Positions 1-10,208 are shown, numbered from the stretch's first letter. The stretch is 26,853 nt of DNA from Branchiostoma floridae (GCF_000003815.2 NC_049983.1:21211338-21238190); one strand, 5' to 3'. The notes: a model not told the origin generated them from the letters alone. Translations and numbers: made by a program.

Positions 1-110
1 GTAACTTGGCGCAGGCCCGAAAGCAAAGACTATTGGTTAGTTCCCTCTTAGAACATGGCCACTACCCCTCAGCCAATCAGAGCCCTTCAATTACTATGTT
101 TATATCCCCA

Positions 111-218
111 TAGTGCAGAAAAGTGTAGTACTATGAAAAAACGGGTGGTACATGTTCTATGAACTCATTTGCATAAAATAAAACCACCCTTTTTTCATAG
201 TACAACACTTTTTCACTA
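111..218. repeat. Foldback (MITE-like) element with ~35-bp arms
   Basis: The left arm (about 111-150) and right arm (about 181-218) are reverse complements over roughly 35 bases with a few mismatches and a short bulge. They enclose a loop of about 30 bases. The ends read TAGTG and CACTA, so TA dinucleotides flank the structure. This fits a small non-autonomous Tc1/mariner-like element, but no transposase is present and the family is inferred only from the ends. Confidence 0.65.
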
Positions 219-351
219 GACGGAGAAGGCTTCGGCAATCAGGCATGCCCACCGAAGATGATAGCTTATGCTGATGTGCCTGATATGGTAATCAAAACAT
301 CCCTTTGGAAAGGAGAATAGAATATTTGCTTGACCAAGAGAGGTACTCTTA

Positions 352-409
352 GAATATAATGTGACATCCTAAATACAGACACTTTGAATATAATGTGATA
401 TCCTAAATA
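352..409. repeat. 34-bp tandem duplication (1.7 copies)
   Basis: GAATATAATGTGACATCC begins at 352. The same sequence with one change (GAATATAATGTGATATCC) begins at 386, 34 bases later, and both are followed by TAAATA. It is a simple local duplication with no evident function. Confidence 0.8.
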
Positions 410-696
410 TGAATTGTCCTTCATTCATCTTGAAAAAAAATCTTCAGGATAGTGGCCAAGTTCTAAAACAGTTAGATCAAGGTCTCTCAGTCTTTCTATG
501 TGGTCTCTTTAACACCATAGATAGGCTTGCCTTGGGTGTTTAAAACTTTAAAAGAAATCCTCTCTTGTGGGCGGAGGGACTATTTCCTAATAGAAGGCCT
601 CCAGTCGTTCTAACTATCACTCAAGCTGTGGAAAAAGCAGAATCTAAATCTAAACTTTACAAACATACAAATTGATACTATTAGGCAACAAAACAT

Positions 697-921
697 TCAA
701 AGAAGGTTTATACTTTTGGTGTATACTTTTTCACTGCAGACAATGGTAGAAGAATAACACAGATCAGCAGCCACAATGGCAATGCCACATCTAGGTTCTG
801 TCACCTTTCCAGGGTTATAATCAACTGACCTTGGTAGCTTAACCTCTGGCAGGGCTGAATCCACACGATTAGGGCATGCCATAAGGTTATTATTGGCACA
901 GTCCTGGATGACCTACAGAGG
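697..921 (-). CDS. Candidate internal or terminal exon, unknown protein
   Basis: On the minus strand an acceptor-like sequence (pyrimidine-rich, ending CTCTGTAG) at about 922 is followed by an open frame. It runs from VIQDCANNNL at 921 to a stop at 697. The middle reads PEVKLPRSVDYNPGKV and CGIAIVAADLCYSS, which has a normal amino-acid mix, but I recognise no family. A good donor (AAG then GTCAGT) lies inside at about 839, so the real exon could be shorter or in another frame. It lies downstream of the candidate first exon at 2105-2274 on the same strand. Joining to that exon would require a different frame here, so the two may be unrelated. This is a weak call. Confidence 0.2.
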
Positions 922-2104
922 TGAGTCTGAAACATGTAACTACTGTGAAATACATCACACATATCTTGCTCCCAGTGATGTTATTGTTAGAAAGTGTGGA
1001 CAGCTCATCCTAGCTGCCTGAAATGATGTGGATGACTTTATAACTACATTTTCAATCATGAATATTCATGGGACTTTGCTTGAGGTCCATGGGCGCTGGT
1101 TGACCGTTCAGCAATGATTTACTGGGACAATTAAGTAATAATTCTTGGCTTAGCTGGTGCAATGACGTTATATATAACGTTCTATGTAACGCCCTAGGCT
1201 GGTGCTTGGAGTTCAGGGAAGATATATTACCCTGGTGGTCAACAAACACCTACGACATTCTTGTAAAACCAAGGAGAACTGAACCAGTTAGTGAGTTACT
1301 CTAGACTGAGCAGATGGCTGTGGAAAGTCTTGGCGAGGACGTCAACAGATACAATAAGTTTTCCTTTGGAAACTTAACAAAAGGGCACATCAATTTAGTA
1401 CCCTTGTGCATTTGGAAGCACACATAATTTTGTGACATAAATTATATAACGTTACATGAAGGAATAAGAAGGTTAAATTCAGGGAGTCTTGGGGACTCAC
1501 ATGTATTAAAGAAGCATTGTTGACAAGTCATTGACTATGACATTTAACAGCTCATTGGCAATCTATTGGTCTATTGTTGTCAAGAATAACCCTCCATTGT
1601 GAATAATTTTAAAGCCCACCGTGTACATTACAGGGGCCTCTACAAGCTAACAAACAAACTACAAACAATTTCGACCTCGACTGCCCTAGAGTAACGTTAT
1701 ATAGTATACAGGAAATGACACCGTCCTCCATGACCTCTTCACATAGATATGATCACGATGATTTCCACATGAATAGACTTTAGCACACTTCAAATATTAC
1801 AGTTGACTTGCCCTGGACACAGAGTGCCTGTGTTCTGCTGTTGGAGTGTTTATTCTCCTTCCCTTTGTTTCACCCCGCATGGCAGTGTAAACTCGGAAAG
1901 ATCCGGATTGAACACCATTTACATGTATTTGGGAATTGGCAGGGACCTCCTTCTTCCAGACGTTAGAACTTGAGTTCAAAAACATAAAAATATAACCCCA
2001 GCCCTTTACATCCAAACAACGCTAATTCACAGTTCATTGTAATACTATACAAAATACAGGTGTTTAAATTTTACAGAAGAACAGTCCTGAGGAGGAAGTC
2101 TCAC
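922..2104. other. Non-coding, probable intron or spacer
   Basis: No recognisable gene. The stretch holds two TAACGTTA octamers (1447 and 1692) and a 16-bp perfect palindrome ACGTTATATATAACGT at about 1165. A 72-codon minus-strand open frame (1797-2015) shows no family resemblance. Confidence 0.5.
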
Positions 2105-2274
2105 CAAGCTATCTCGTAAAACCCCGACGGCGATGTCTGGCCAGTCGGGCCGTGGTCCCCTTCTCCCCCGGTGGCTGTATGGAACGAAGTCGCGCCGCCA
2201 TTTCCCGCTACTCTTGGAACGTCAGACGCCGCCTTTCCCTCGTCCATCGGACGGATAGACAGCTTAGCAGACAT
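2105..2274 (-). CDS. Candidate first coding exon, CpG-rich, unknown protein
   Basis: A minus-strand ATG at 2274 is preceded directly by an in-frame TAG, which fixes it as the first Met of this frame. It opens 56 codons (start MSAKLSIRPMDEGKAASD, end TSPSGFYEIA) plus two bases, up to a strong donor (CTTG then GTGAGA) at 2105/2104. The peptide is Gly/Thr/Ser-rich and likely disordered until the final GFYEIAW-like segment. The region is CpG-rich, unlike its AT-rich flanks, as expected of a promoter-proximal first exon. The Kozak context is weak (T at -3). The following exon, which must start with one base completing a TG_ codon, was not found with certainty. I do not recognise the family. Confidence 0.35.
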
Positions 2275-2530
2275 CTAGGAATGGATCCCTATCCGACCGA
2301 TCCGGCCAAGTCTTCATGACAAGGGCAGAGGAATGCAAGGGGACACGTGGAGGAAAAGACGTCGGTCCGTCTCCGAGAGACACGTACCCTCACACCGCCA
2401 TGTTTACCCACCGCTTCCGCTTAGGGACCAACCAACAGATATCCGAGGGGTGGACAGCGGATGTCAGGTTTACTGGTATCCAAAAAGCCCCTTGGTCATC
2501 ACGCAATCACCGAAGTCAGGCCTCATAATT
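2275..2530 (-). promoter_or_regulatory. CpG-rich putative promoter region
   Basis: The GC- and CpG-rich stretch around the candidate first exon continues to about 2530 and then falls back to AT-rich DNA. No TATA box is visible for the minus strand, so a CpG-type promoter with dispersed starts is the natural reading if the exon is real. This rests on base composition and position only. Confidence 0.25.
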
Positions 2531-2974
2531 TGTCCCTTTCTGTTCACAACAATGGATGTTTATTATTTTTCTTTTACGTAACAATTGTTTGCTGAGTGGA
2601 CCTGGCCCGGGCAAGCCACCCGTGATGTTGATGCCATGAAGATGATCATTTGCGAGCAAATACAGCTTCTAGAAGAAGATATCTTTCCTTGTCGTTGTTT
2701 CTTTACAGCAATCACACTATGGGATCGTAGCGTCACTCAACTTAATGATGGCATGAAAGTCAAAAGGCTCTCAGGATAGCATTGTTATTTGGTTTATATC
2801 ATTTAACTTTCACTATATAAACGTTTATATTCATGAGATGATGATTTTTCTAACCATCAGATCCCAAGTAACGTTATTGGTCTGCAATGGCCCTTTGTAG
2901 CAGCCACTGGCTGCGCGCGCTTAACATTCAGATCAATAGATACATTGAGTCTGTAAAATGGTACATTGCATACG
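2531..2974. other. Non-coding spacer
   Basis: No gene is recognised. It holds one TAACGTTA octamer at 2869 and ends at the terminal repeat of the next foldback element. Confidence 0.5.
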
Positions 2975-3172
2975 TACTCTCCAAGCAGAAGTTAGGCTCC
3001 GGCTTTTTTTTTCGAAGTTCATTTTTATCAAGCTTTCTATTTCATTCCGTCTTCTTTAAGTCTCGCACCCAAACGCGAAACATAAAGAAAGTGGTATAAA
3101 GCAGAAAGCCCGATAAAAATGCCCAAGAAACGTAAAAAAAACAGCCGGTTCCGAACTTCTGCTTGGAGAGTA
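2975..3172. mobile_element. 198-bp foldback MITE with CTCTCCAAGCAGAAGTT termini
   Basis: The left end reads TACTCTCCAAGCAGAAGTT and the right end is its reverse complement, with TA at both outer edges. Pairing continues inward imperfectly through GGCTTTTTTT, TTTTTATC and GCTTTCT blocks, so the arms fold over nearly their full length. There is no coding capacity. A second copy of the terminus forms the hairpin at 11414-11474, which makes this a small family. The 10-mer GTAAAATGGT occurs just outside both ends (2953 and 3173), possibly a flanking duplication. TA flanks suggest Tc1/mariner-type mobilisation (inference). Confidence 0.75.
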
Positions 3173-5394
3173 GTAAAATGGTCCAGTCGGGGCCGGGGAA
3201 TCCCATTGGCACACAGTCGACCCTGCGAATTCGCGAAGTGAACGAACCGCCCCCTTCCCACAATGCCACTGGCCTTAAGAGTGTAACAGGTGCTACGGCC
3301 AATAAAATTTGCACAAATCATCCAGAAAAGAACTCTCACCCTCAGGATAGATAAGAGGTAAACGGGGATACGTGCCAGTTAACATAGCACCGCAGTTCAC
3401 CCTCCAGTCCTTCCTTACACTTCTTGTGAGAAGGATGTAGAAATAGACGTTGGACGATTGGTCAGTTGGTCAGCGTTCGCAGTTCTATTTCAGGTGACAT
3501 AAACATTGGTTAGTCAATCTTACAAAACAAAGGTTTGAAAGAAAGCCAACAGTCTTCTGACGTGTCCTTCACTCCCATAATATCGACAGTTGTACAGCTT
3601 GGAAGATTGCCATATACTTCATGCAGACCTGATGTAACGTTACAAGGTAACGTTACACGCAACAAACAGGACACACCTTCTTTATCAGCCAATAGGATCA
3701 AAGGTCCTATTGACGTAAGAGTAAATATTTGTACACGCCTGGGGGCAGAATGGGGCATTTCTCACTTTCTCCTGCATGACGTCTCCAGGCCGTATCACGT
3801 GGAGGCAGGCGTGGTTGCCGGGATTTCCAAGGAGGTTAAATCGTCGGACATTCATAGAAGTGCTTACCGTTAACGTTATAACGTTAATTTCCTTTTGAAT
3901 AATGATTCATGGAGAACAGTCGATTTATTAAGAAAAAAGCGTGTTTAAGCGTTGTGGCATTAGAAATGATATAACGTTAGCAATACAAAATGGAAAGAGA
4001 AGCAACAGTGTACATGTATACGGGTGCGACTCTGCCAGTAAATCACTACTTGTGCAGGGAACCGCTATTCAACAATTCTATTCACTCATGACGAGACTCA
4101 AGTACACATTGATAAAGGTCACCGATAGGTGGACTATGGTGGCAATCTAGGCTGGTTTCATAATGTTTGGTCAAAGGTTAGGCAAAGAAACAGCTAGTCG
4201 AAAATGTTACTGACTTGCTACGTTACATACTATTAGGTCTGTAACTTGACTAAGGGAACTTTCTCCAGGCAGGTTTGAACGAACGTATTAACTTCACAAG
4301 TTGATATTTTACGAAAGCTATAACACTGTACGGGAACCGATAGCAGAGTTAACAACGAAAAACAATGATATTATAAGCATCGGTCTTGCTTGCACCTACC
4401 AGTGCCCGTTCCGCCCGAGCGTGCTATCATGGCCGAGCTCTTCAGCCCTGCTGCCGAGGTGTTGGTCGCGGTCAAACGACGCCTGATCGGCAACAAGGAT
4501 ACTATTGGATCGAACGTCCATGATTTACAAAACGTCTTGGGTCTAAACGTTATCACAGTAACGTTAGGTGTTAGAACTCCCCCAGTCCAATCTATTGTGC
4601 CAGTGGTGACAGAGATGTTGCACGGTTCCGGGTATGTGGTGTTCAGTGGGACGACACAGATTGTCTGCTTTCGAGAAATTTATGCTGCCGAAACTTGCAA
4701 TTGATGACGATAGAGATATCAGCAGGGCACTATGAACTATACGTCAGCATTCGGATGAATAGGTCGCCTATGACGCCTATGACGCCTTGACCTTGTTCGC
4801 ACCTGACTTGGATAGTTTTATTTGTTGGACTGTGTACAACTTCCTTTCAAGTTTAGATATAAATCTGTGTACAATCACTTACACACCTTTAGTGACTTTA
4901 GTTTCTATGAGTGACCACACGAAATGACGTTCACAGTGTCGAGGATAATCTTCACATGGCGATTCATATTTAACACTGCAATACATGAGTATGACAGTGA
5001 TCAATACGTTCATCCCACCCTCCTAGTCTGGGTACCGTCCAGATCCAATTATACTGCCTGGGCTCCTCGCACTCGCTTCCAGGGCAACCAGTGTAATATG
5101 CCCTGGTAGCAATCGGTTTTTACGCAGGCTACACCACTCCCCCTTTAATTTCAAAGTGACGTGCACTAGTGACTAAGAATGATGTGCTATCGGTCTGGTC
5201 AGTGCATGCTATTCCTGGTATGGACTGACACTGTGGCACGCCGAGAAATCACGTCACAACAGAACATCACGTCGCATCAGAGCTATAAAAATCTAGATCT
5301 CATCACAGCTTATCACGTAGCCGGATAACATCGCATCACATCCCATCGTACTACAAGGAAGTCCCCGGCTCCACGCACACCCTTCAGCTGATAG
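3173..5394. other. Non-coding spacer, TAACGTTA-rich
   Basis: Six exact TAACGTTA octamers lie here (3635, 3648, 3871, 3879, 3972, 4559), including a 16-bp perfect palindrome made of two of them at 3871-3886. GCCTATGAC repeats in tandem near 4770. Open frames of 112 codons (3535-3873) and 104 codons (4390-4704) show no family resemblance and contain the octamer. The second has a plausible initiation context at ATGGCCGAG (4430) and slightly higher GC, so a short first exon there cannot be excluded. Confidence 0.5.
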
Positions 5395-5745
5395 ATGTTA
5401 GCCTGGTGTGCTTCAAGTTGTAATGTATGTCCCAAATATTCTGATATACGAAATTCTCTGCACACAAGGCTGTCATCTTATACACAAGGATTTATCACAA
5501 TGGACCTGAAGTGCAAATTCAAATACATCATGACATGTGACAATCCCTGCATGACAGATATAGAAAAATATATTAAAGAAAGTTTAGACATTAGAAACTC
5601 CTCCAATGATTGTAAAAGCCACCAATGACTGTAAGAAACTTATCCCATACTACAACTTCTGTATTAGTTAGATATGTAGATGTAGATGCCATACTTTGTA
5701 CCCCGTACAATTGTTGTGCAATAAAGCTATCTATATCTATCTATA
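5395..5745 (+). mobile_element. 5'-truncated LINE, C-terminal end plus 3' tail
   Basis: The frame 5395-5628 ends with a segment typical of LINE ORF2 C-termini: CPKYSDIRNSLH, then MDLKCKFKYIMTCDNPCM, then IEKYIKESLDIR and a TGA stop. About 90 bases later AATAAAG precedes a short CTAT-type repeat (to about 5745), which resembles the simple-repeat tail of RTE/CR1-class elements. The RT and endonuclease regions are absent, so this is a dead 3' fragment. Clade assignment is inference, and the 5' boundary is uncertain because the first residues look less LINE-like. Confidence 0.6.
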
Positions 5746-7569
5746 AAGTAAAGGGGACCCATCAACACCCTAGAGATTGCGTGACACAAGCAAGCATAGA
5801 TATAATTTTTCTCACAGCCAACATATCCAACAATCGTTTATCGAGACGCACTAATCTGGTTAGCGATTAGCAACAATAAATGCCTCTAGAAGTCGTCTGG
5901 CTCATACGCCTGTTTATACTGTGTGTACAATGATTTCGTCTATGTACTGATTTACATACCAGATCATACCATACACGTCTGTCTGTGTCTCTCTATTTCT
6001 CTATCGCGTGGCGGCACACGGGGGGCACAGAGGAAGGGGTACTAGAGGTTATCAGCCGGTCATTTGAGCTATCAAATGATACATCAGGGTACCAAACACC
6101 GACAGTTGTATATAACTTAGTTCTCTCGCTCCTTGGACGGACTCATAAAGGGGCGCGCCTTGAATGACACTATACTTACGATGCAGGCAACGTATATAAT
6201 GTATATTTAGAGGCTAATACTTGATTACTGATATTCATATAAAACTGGGGCATGTTTGCCGACCAGTGCCATTCAAATGCGACATTGGTACAAAGGTTAT
6301 CAGAAAACTGCTATTGTATGGAATCAAACAGCTGATATAAGCAGTTAAAAAGGTCGGTGCCACCATGGACATTATATAAAAGGGCGTTATATAACGTCCT
6401 TGGTACCACATAGAAAACAAGACTTTGATATCATAAAAATGTAAATAACTATGACCGAAAACAAGTTATAGACAATAGAGGGGTTATCATAGGACATTAT
6501 TACCGAAGAGAACATCATCTTTTTGTCTACTTATAATTTTCAGACAAGACAGAAACGAAAATAAGGCCAACCAGTCACTATATCATGAAAAGTGTTATTG
6601 ACAAGAGTTACAAGACATTAAAATGCTAGAATTAACGCGTGACATTGCCATTTCTTTACTGTATCTTTCAGAGGATCAGTGGTCAAGTAACATTTTTACT
6701 ACATTTACTGCTGACTTTGTGGTAATGCAATGCAAATAGTAAGCGTAGAAGGTTGTGATGTTTCATTAGATTGTGACAACGGATCCAGTGCAGTTATGCT
6801 GATTAACGTGATTAACCTGATTATAGACGGTTGATGAAAACGAATGAGGAATATGCATTTTTCAGTCCTATTCACAAGTTTAAGTGAGGGAATTTAGTCA
6901 ATATTAGTAACTAGAATGTTGTTATAAGAATATAAATCATTCTACGACATTGGTCTACAGTGAGGGAATTTAGTCTCTATAAACAATGTCTCTACGGTGA
7001 CGCGCACTTCATTTTCTAGGGCGTGATCAAATGATGGAATTGAATTGTCTGAAATTCCCCATGATGTGATCATAACTTGCTCGTTCGTCCTGGCGTGCCG
7101 TTCAGTATAGTGTGTGCTGTATTGTCTTTTTGTTGGCCTTTCGTCGTTTATCCCTAGTTCCCATAGACATCGACAAACAAAAGGACAGAACGAACTTCAT
7201 ATCTTCCTCAAGTTAAATTTGTTCTTTATTCAGGCAATACTTATCAATTAGATGAAGAGAGACTGGTGCAGCGGCCAAGTTTCGTACCATGCCCGCAACT
7301 CGACAAGAGTGGCAACCAGACAAAGTCTAAAATCTCTTTTTGTCTTCCCTACCAAGGGCTAAGCAGTTAAACACACATCACAACCAGCGGACTAGCACCC
7401 TGCTATAGTGGTTTGCACATATGTGCGGCCCAAGGGCTACAGAAATGGAGTTGGGCACCACCCCTGTTACAGATGCACGGGCAACTTAAGCTTTAACTAC
7501 CATGAGCTTACTAATTGAACTTAAGTTTGAGCAAGGGCTTGGTGTGAGCAAGACACAGTTTTTCGTCCT
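5746..7569. other. Non-coding spacer
   Basis: No gene is recognised. A 17-base sequence AGTGAGGGAATTTAGTC occurs twice (6883 and 6959), and a near-palindrome GCGTTATATAACGTC lies at about 6384. An open frame at 5985-6167 and others have no family resemblance. Confidence 0.5.
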
Positions 7570-7678
7570 CACAACACAACACAACACAACACAACACAAC
7601 ACAACACAACACGACACAACACAACACATACGCAACACATACGCAACACAACACATACGCAACACAATACAACACAAC
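7570..7678. repeat. (AACAC)n pentanucleotide microsatellite
   Basis: About 110 bases of ACAAC units occur with interruptions. The right half has a higher-order variant in which ACACATACGCAAC recurs. Because the unit lacks stops in this phase, it reads as TTQHN repeats and fuses artificially with the retrotransposon frame that follows. Confidence 0.95.
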
Positions 7679-8725
7679 TTCGGTACCATGATGATAAGAA
7701 ATCGTATGCCACAAATGTATGTAAGAGGAACTCCCTTGGATGAGTGGAAATATGTGGATGATCTCTCGTTGGGTGAGACTCGGCATCATGAAGAGCCTTC
7801 CATCATGCAGGAGGAACTTGATGATTTTAACCAGTGGGCCGTCAAAAATCACATGATTCTAAATGCAGATAAATGCAAAGTCATGGTGTTCTCCTTCTTA
7901 AAACTCCCCCCTGCCCCACCAATCCTCAAGATCAATGGTACTCAGTTAGAGATTGAGGTGGTGACCTGTCTGCTGGGAGTCTGGTTGCAAGCAAACTTGA
8001 AGTGGGAAACACAGGTTTCAAAAATGGTCAGTAAGGCTAACGGGAGACTGTTCATGCTGAGAAGCCTTAAACGCTTCAAGCTCACAGAAGAAGACTTGCT
8101 ACAAGTATACACGTCATACGTGCGTCCTGTCTTGGAGTACTGTGTGCCAGTGTGGCATCCGGGACTTACCACAGAACAATCTACACGATTAGAGAGAGTA
8201 CAGAAGAGAGCTCTTCGCACTATTCTGGGGGGGAAATACACCAGCTACAGTTCGGCACTGCTCTTAACTGGTCTACTTCCACTGTCGCAACGACGCGTCG
8301 AACTGTGCAAGAAGTTTGCGAGGACACTGGACCCCGGACTGCTACCTCAGAAACTAGGACAGTGCCACGGAAAGAACACAAGAAACTCTCACAAACTTAG
8401 AACTATCAAATGCCGTACTAATAGGTACAGAGATTCACCTGTTCCCTTCCTTGTCCGATTGCTCAATGACGGCTGAATTTGAATAATCTTAAAGATTATC
8501 AGAGATTGGAATTAATAAGGAATATTTTATTGATGAATAATCGTTTTTCTATAACATATGTTAATAATCTACTGTGTCCTTTATTGCAACAGAAACATTT
8601 AAGTGCAATGCGAATTTTAACTGTGTTTATTAATGTAACTTTTAACTCGATGTACGTAAAGCGCATTTCAGTTGCAAGACTGCAAGTTTTTACATGAAAT
8701 AAATAAACCATTCATTCATTCATTC
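7679..8725 (+). mobile_element. 5'-truncated CR1/Jockey-like LINE with (ATTC)n tail
   Basis: The element holds the C-terminal part of a reverse transcriptase (separate entry), a 3' UTR of about 230 bases with AATAAA, and ends in four ATTC units at 8710-8725. Short microsatellite tails of this kind are typical of CR1/L2-type LINEs (established knowledge), while clade placement here is inference. The 5' end abuts the AACAC microsatellite, so the exact truncation point is uncertain (about 7679-7735). No target-site duplication was seen. Confidence 0.8.
7688..8476 (+). pseudogene. Reverse transcriptase C-terminal half, LINE-derived
   Basis: The frame carries the RT catalytic motif YVDD (7751-7762) within DEWKYVDDLSLGE. 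The usual thumb and connection motifs of Jockey/CR1 polymerases follow: LNADKCKVMVF, LLGVWLQANLKWE, SYVRPVLEYCVPVWHPGL and LERVQKRALRTILG. It ends PVPFLVRLLNDG at a TGA. The fingers and most of the palm upstream of YVDD, and any endonuclease, are missing, so it cannot be an active enzyme. The frame is intact from YVDD to the stop, which suggests a relatively young insertion. The open frame extends artificially upstream to 7502 through the microsatellite. Confidence 0.9.
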
Positions 8726-8769
8726 AGGAACCAATACAAATGAGGAAGCTTTAGCGCAAATTCACTCAC

Positions 8770-8927
8770 GACTCCGTTCATTGTAGTTCGGCAAAGCCGC
8801 TTTAAAGTTATACACAGATCTTTCCAGTGAGACTGAAACCCGATACCAGCAAGACCACAGCACTCTCTGCTCTCACAGTAGGCCGGGTTGATGTAGCCTC
8901 CATAGCAAGCTCTATATGGCCTTTTTG
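8770..8927 (-). CDS. Candidate Cys-rich exon, 5' part lost in gap
   Basis: Reading leftward from the gap edge, one minus-strand frame is KRPYRACYGGYINPAYCESR followed by ECCG and then further residues, running to a strong donor (GTC then GTGAGT) at 8770/8769. The spacing of C, YC and CCG recalls the short Cys-rich ectodomains of small one-pass membrane proteins such as the WBP1/VOPP1/Shisa-like group. That resemblance is by eye only. A candidate signal-peptide exon lies just beyond the gap on the same strand. The acceptor would be inside or next to the gap. If translation continues past the donor it stops at about 8735. This is a low-confidence call. Confidence 0.3.
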
Positions 8928-9027
8928 NNNNNNNNNNNNNNNNNNNNNNNNNNNNNNNNNNNNNNNNNNNNNNNNNNNNNNNNNNNNNNNNNNNNNNNNN
9001 NNNNNNNNNNNNNNNNNNNNNNNNNNN
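8928..9027. other. Assembly gap (100 N)
   Basis: Exactly 100 unknown bases, a size conventionally used for gaps of unknown length. It separates two candidate exons of a possible minus-strand gene. Confidence 1.
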
Positions 9028-9082
9028 CCTCCCGTATCAATACACGCTCTCACCTTGCCGCCATCAATAGCGGGCGCCTCAC

Positions 9083-9169
9083 CCTGCCGGCGTCTGCACC
9101 AAACAATGTGGACGTGAGGACTTCTACACAGACAGCGGCCAGCATCGTCCTCCGAATCCCCACCCACAT
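9083..9169 (-). CDS. Candidate signal-peptide first exon
   Basis: A minus-strand ATG at 9169 opens 29 codons: MWVGIRRTM, then LAAVCVEVLTSTLFGADAGR. The last codon meets a donor (CAGG then GTGAGG) at 9083/9082 in phase 0. The peptide has a basic n-region (RR), a hydrophobic core and small residues (ADAG) at a plausible cleavage site, as in a secretory signal. The surroundings are GC-richer than the flanks. The next exon would be in or beyond the gap, possibly the Cys-rich one at 8770-8927. The exon is short and could be chance. Confidence 0.25.
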
Positions 9170-10208
9170 TCTACCTGTTTTGGTCATCGCGACAAAAGAA
9201 ATCGTCTAATCTAAATGACGGAGAAGGTCCGACAAGACCACGTGTGGTCAACGATCACGGCTTGCGAAATCTAATGAAACAGATCCAAAGGTGAGACTCT
9301 ACCGGTCTGAACTGGTCTGATAAGGCCACTTCAAATGACCCTGCATACATGTGTGTCATGTAAACATGCCATGTAATGCACAGGTGAGAACACGCAGGTA
9401 TATGCGGGCAGGTGAGAGGGCTCCTATGCTGCGGGCAACTGGTTACAGGACAGATAGGATATTTCATAGAACCTCCTTGATTAGATCAAGGAGCCTTGAG
9501 TGGATATATGCATCGGACTGAATGGTTGGTGGGAAGAAATAACCAGGTGCATTCATTCATCGTTGGTTGCCGGAAGAATTCCGGTATTTCATTTTGATCA
9601 CGTTACGCAACTCAAAGCGAAGCAGGGAAATAAATGTGTTTTTGGTAGGATGAGGGTGTAAAGATGATGTGAAGGAGCTGATAGCAAAGTGTGTCTTATC
9701 GTCATATTGACTATTGTCATCAGGCATGAGAAGTTCGAAGACAAAAACTGCAAGTGCTACTTGACAACGTTCAGCATGTTCTGTGGTCTCTCGAAAAATA
9801 CCGCTCACCGAGGACCTCTAGCGGCTTTACATAAACGTACACGCTGCAAAACGAATCGTTTCCATAGACGTCTTGGTCTTCTTACAGTCCCTTGCCACAC
9901 AGTGTATTGCAAAGATGAGCAGTGAAAAACGACCAGTGTCCACACATATCCTTAACCTACTTATTACGTTCAAAATATGAAGGTATATGTGTACATGTCA
10001 ATTAACATGGATGTAGGCGGCGCTTTACCGTGGTCGACAAAGTGCTCTACAGGCTTTTCATTGACGTCATGATGATTACAATTTCAATCCGACGACGACC
10101 ATGTTGGCGGGTAATTGAATTAAGCAGTAGCATCTTCGTGTGGTTAACAGACGTACATTGTAATCCAACATGGCGTAGATGGCAAATGAAAAGCCTGTGG
10201 AGTAGAAG
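9170..10208. other. Non-coding spacer
   Basis: No gene is recognised. It includes a small hairpin (CTCCTTGAT / ATCAAGGAG, 9473-9493). Open frames of 70-83 codons here have no family resemblance. Confidence 0.5.

Larger units (their letters stand above)
1..696. other. Non-coding left edge
   Basis: No gene is recognised here. The stretch holds a foldback element (111-218) and a short tandem duplication (352-409), listed separately. A CCAAT-type box (CCAATCAG) occurs near position 73, but nothing downstream identifies a promoter. Confidence 0.6.

Noticed and set aside
3037-3339. Minus-strand open frames of 90-100 codons
   Set aside because: They overlap the 198-bp foldback element and continue into its flank without any recognisable domain.
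3535-3873. 112-codon plus-strand open frame
   Set aside because: It contains TAACGTTA octamers typical of the non-coding DNA here, shows no domain, and has no promoter or splice context.
4390-4704. 104-codon plus-strand open frame with ATGGCCGAG
   Set aside because: Possible short first exon, but there is no recognisable family and no clear donor. It also runs through the octamer-rich sequence.
5210-5350. Degenerate ATCACGT / GCATCAC repeats as a CRISPR-like array
   Set aside because: Units and spacing are irregular, the context is a eukaryotic genome, and there are no cas genes.
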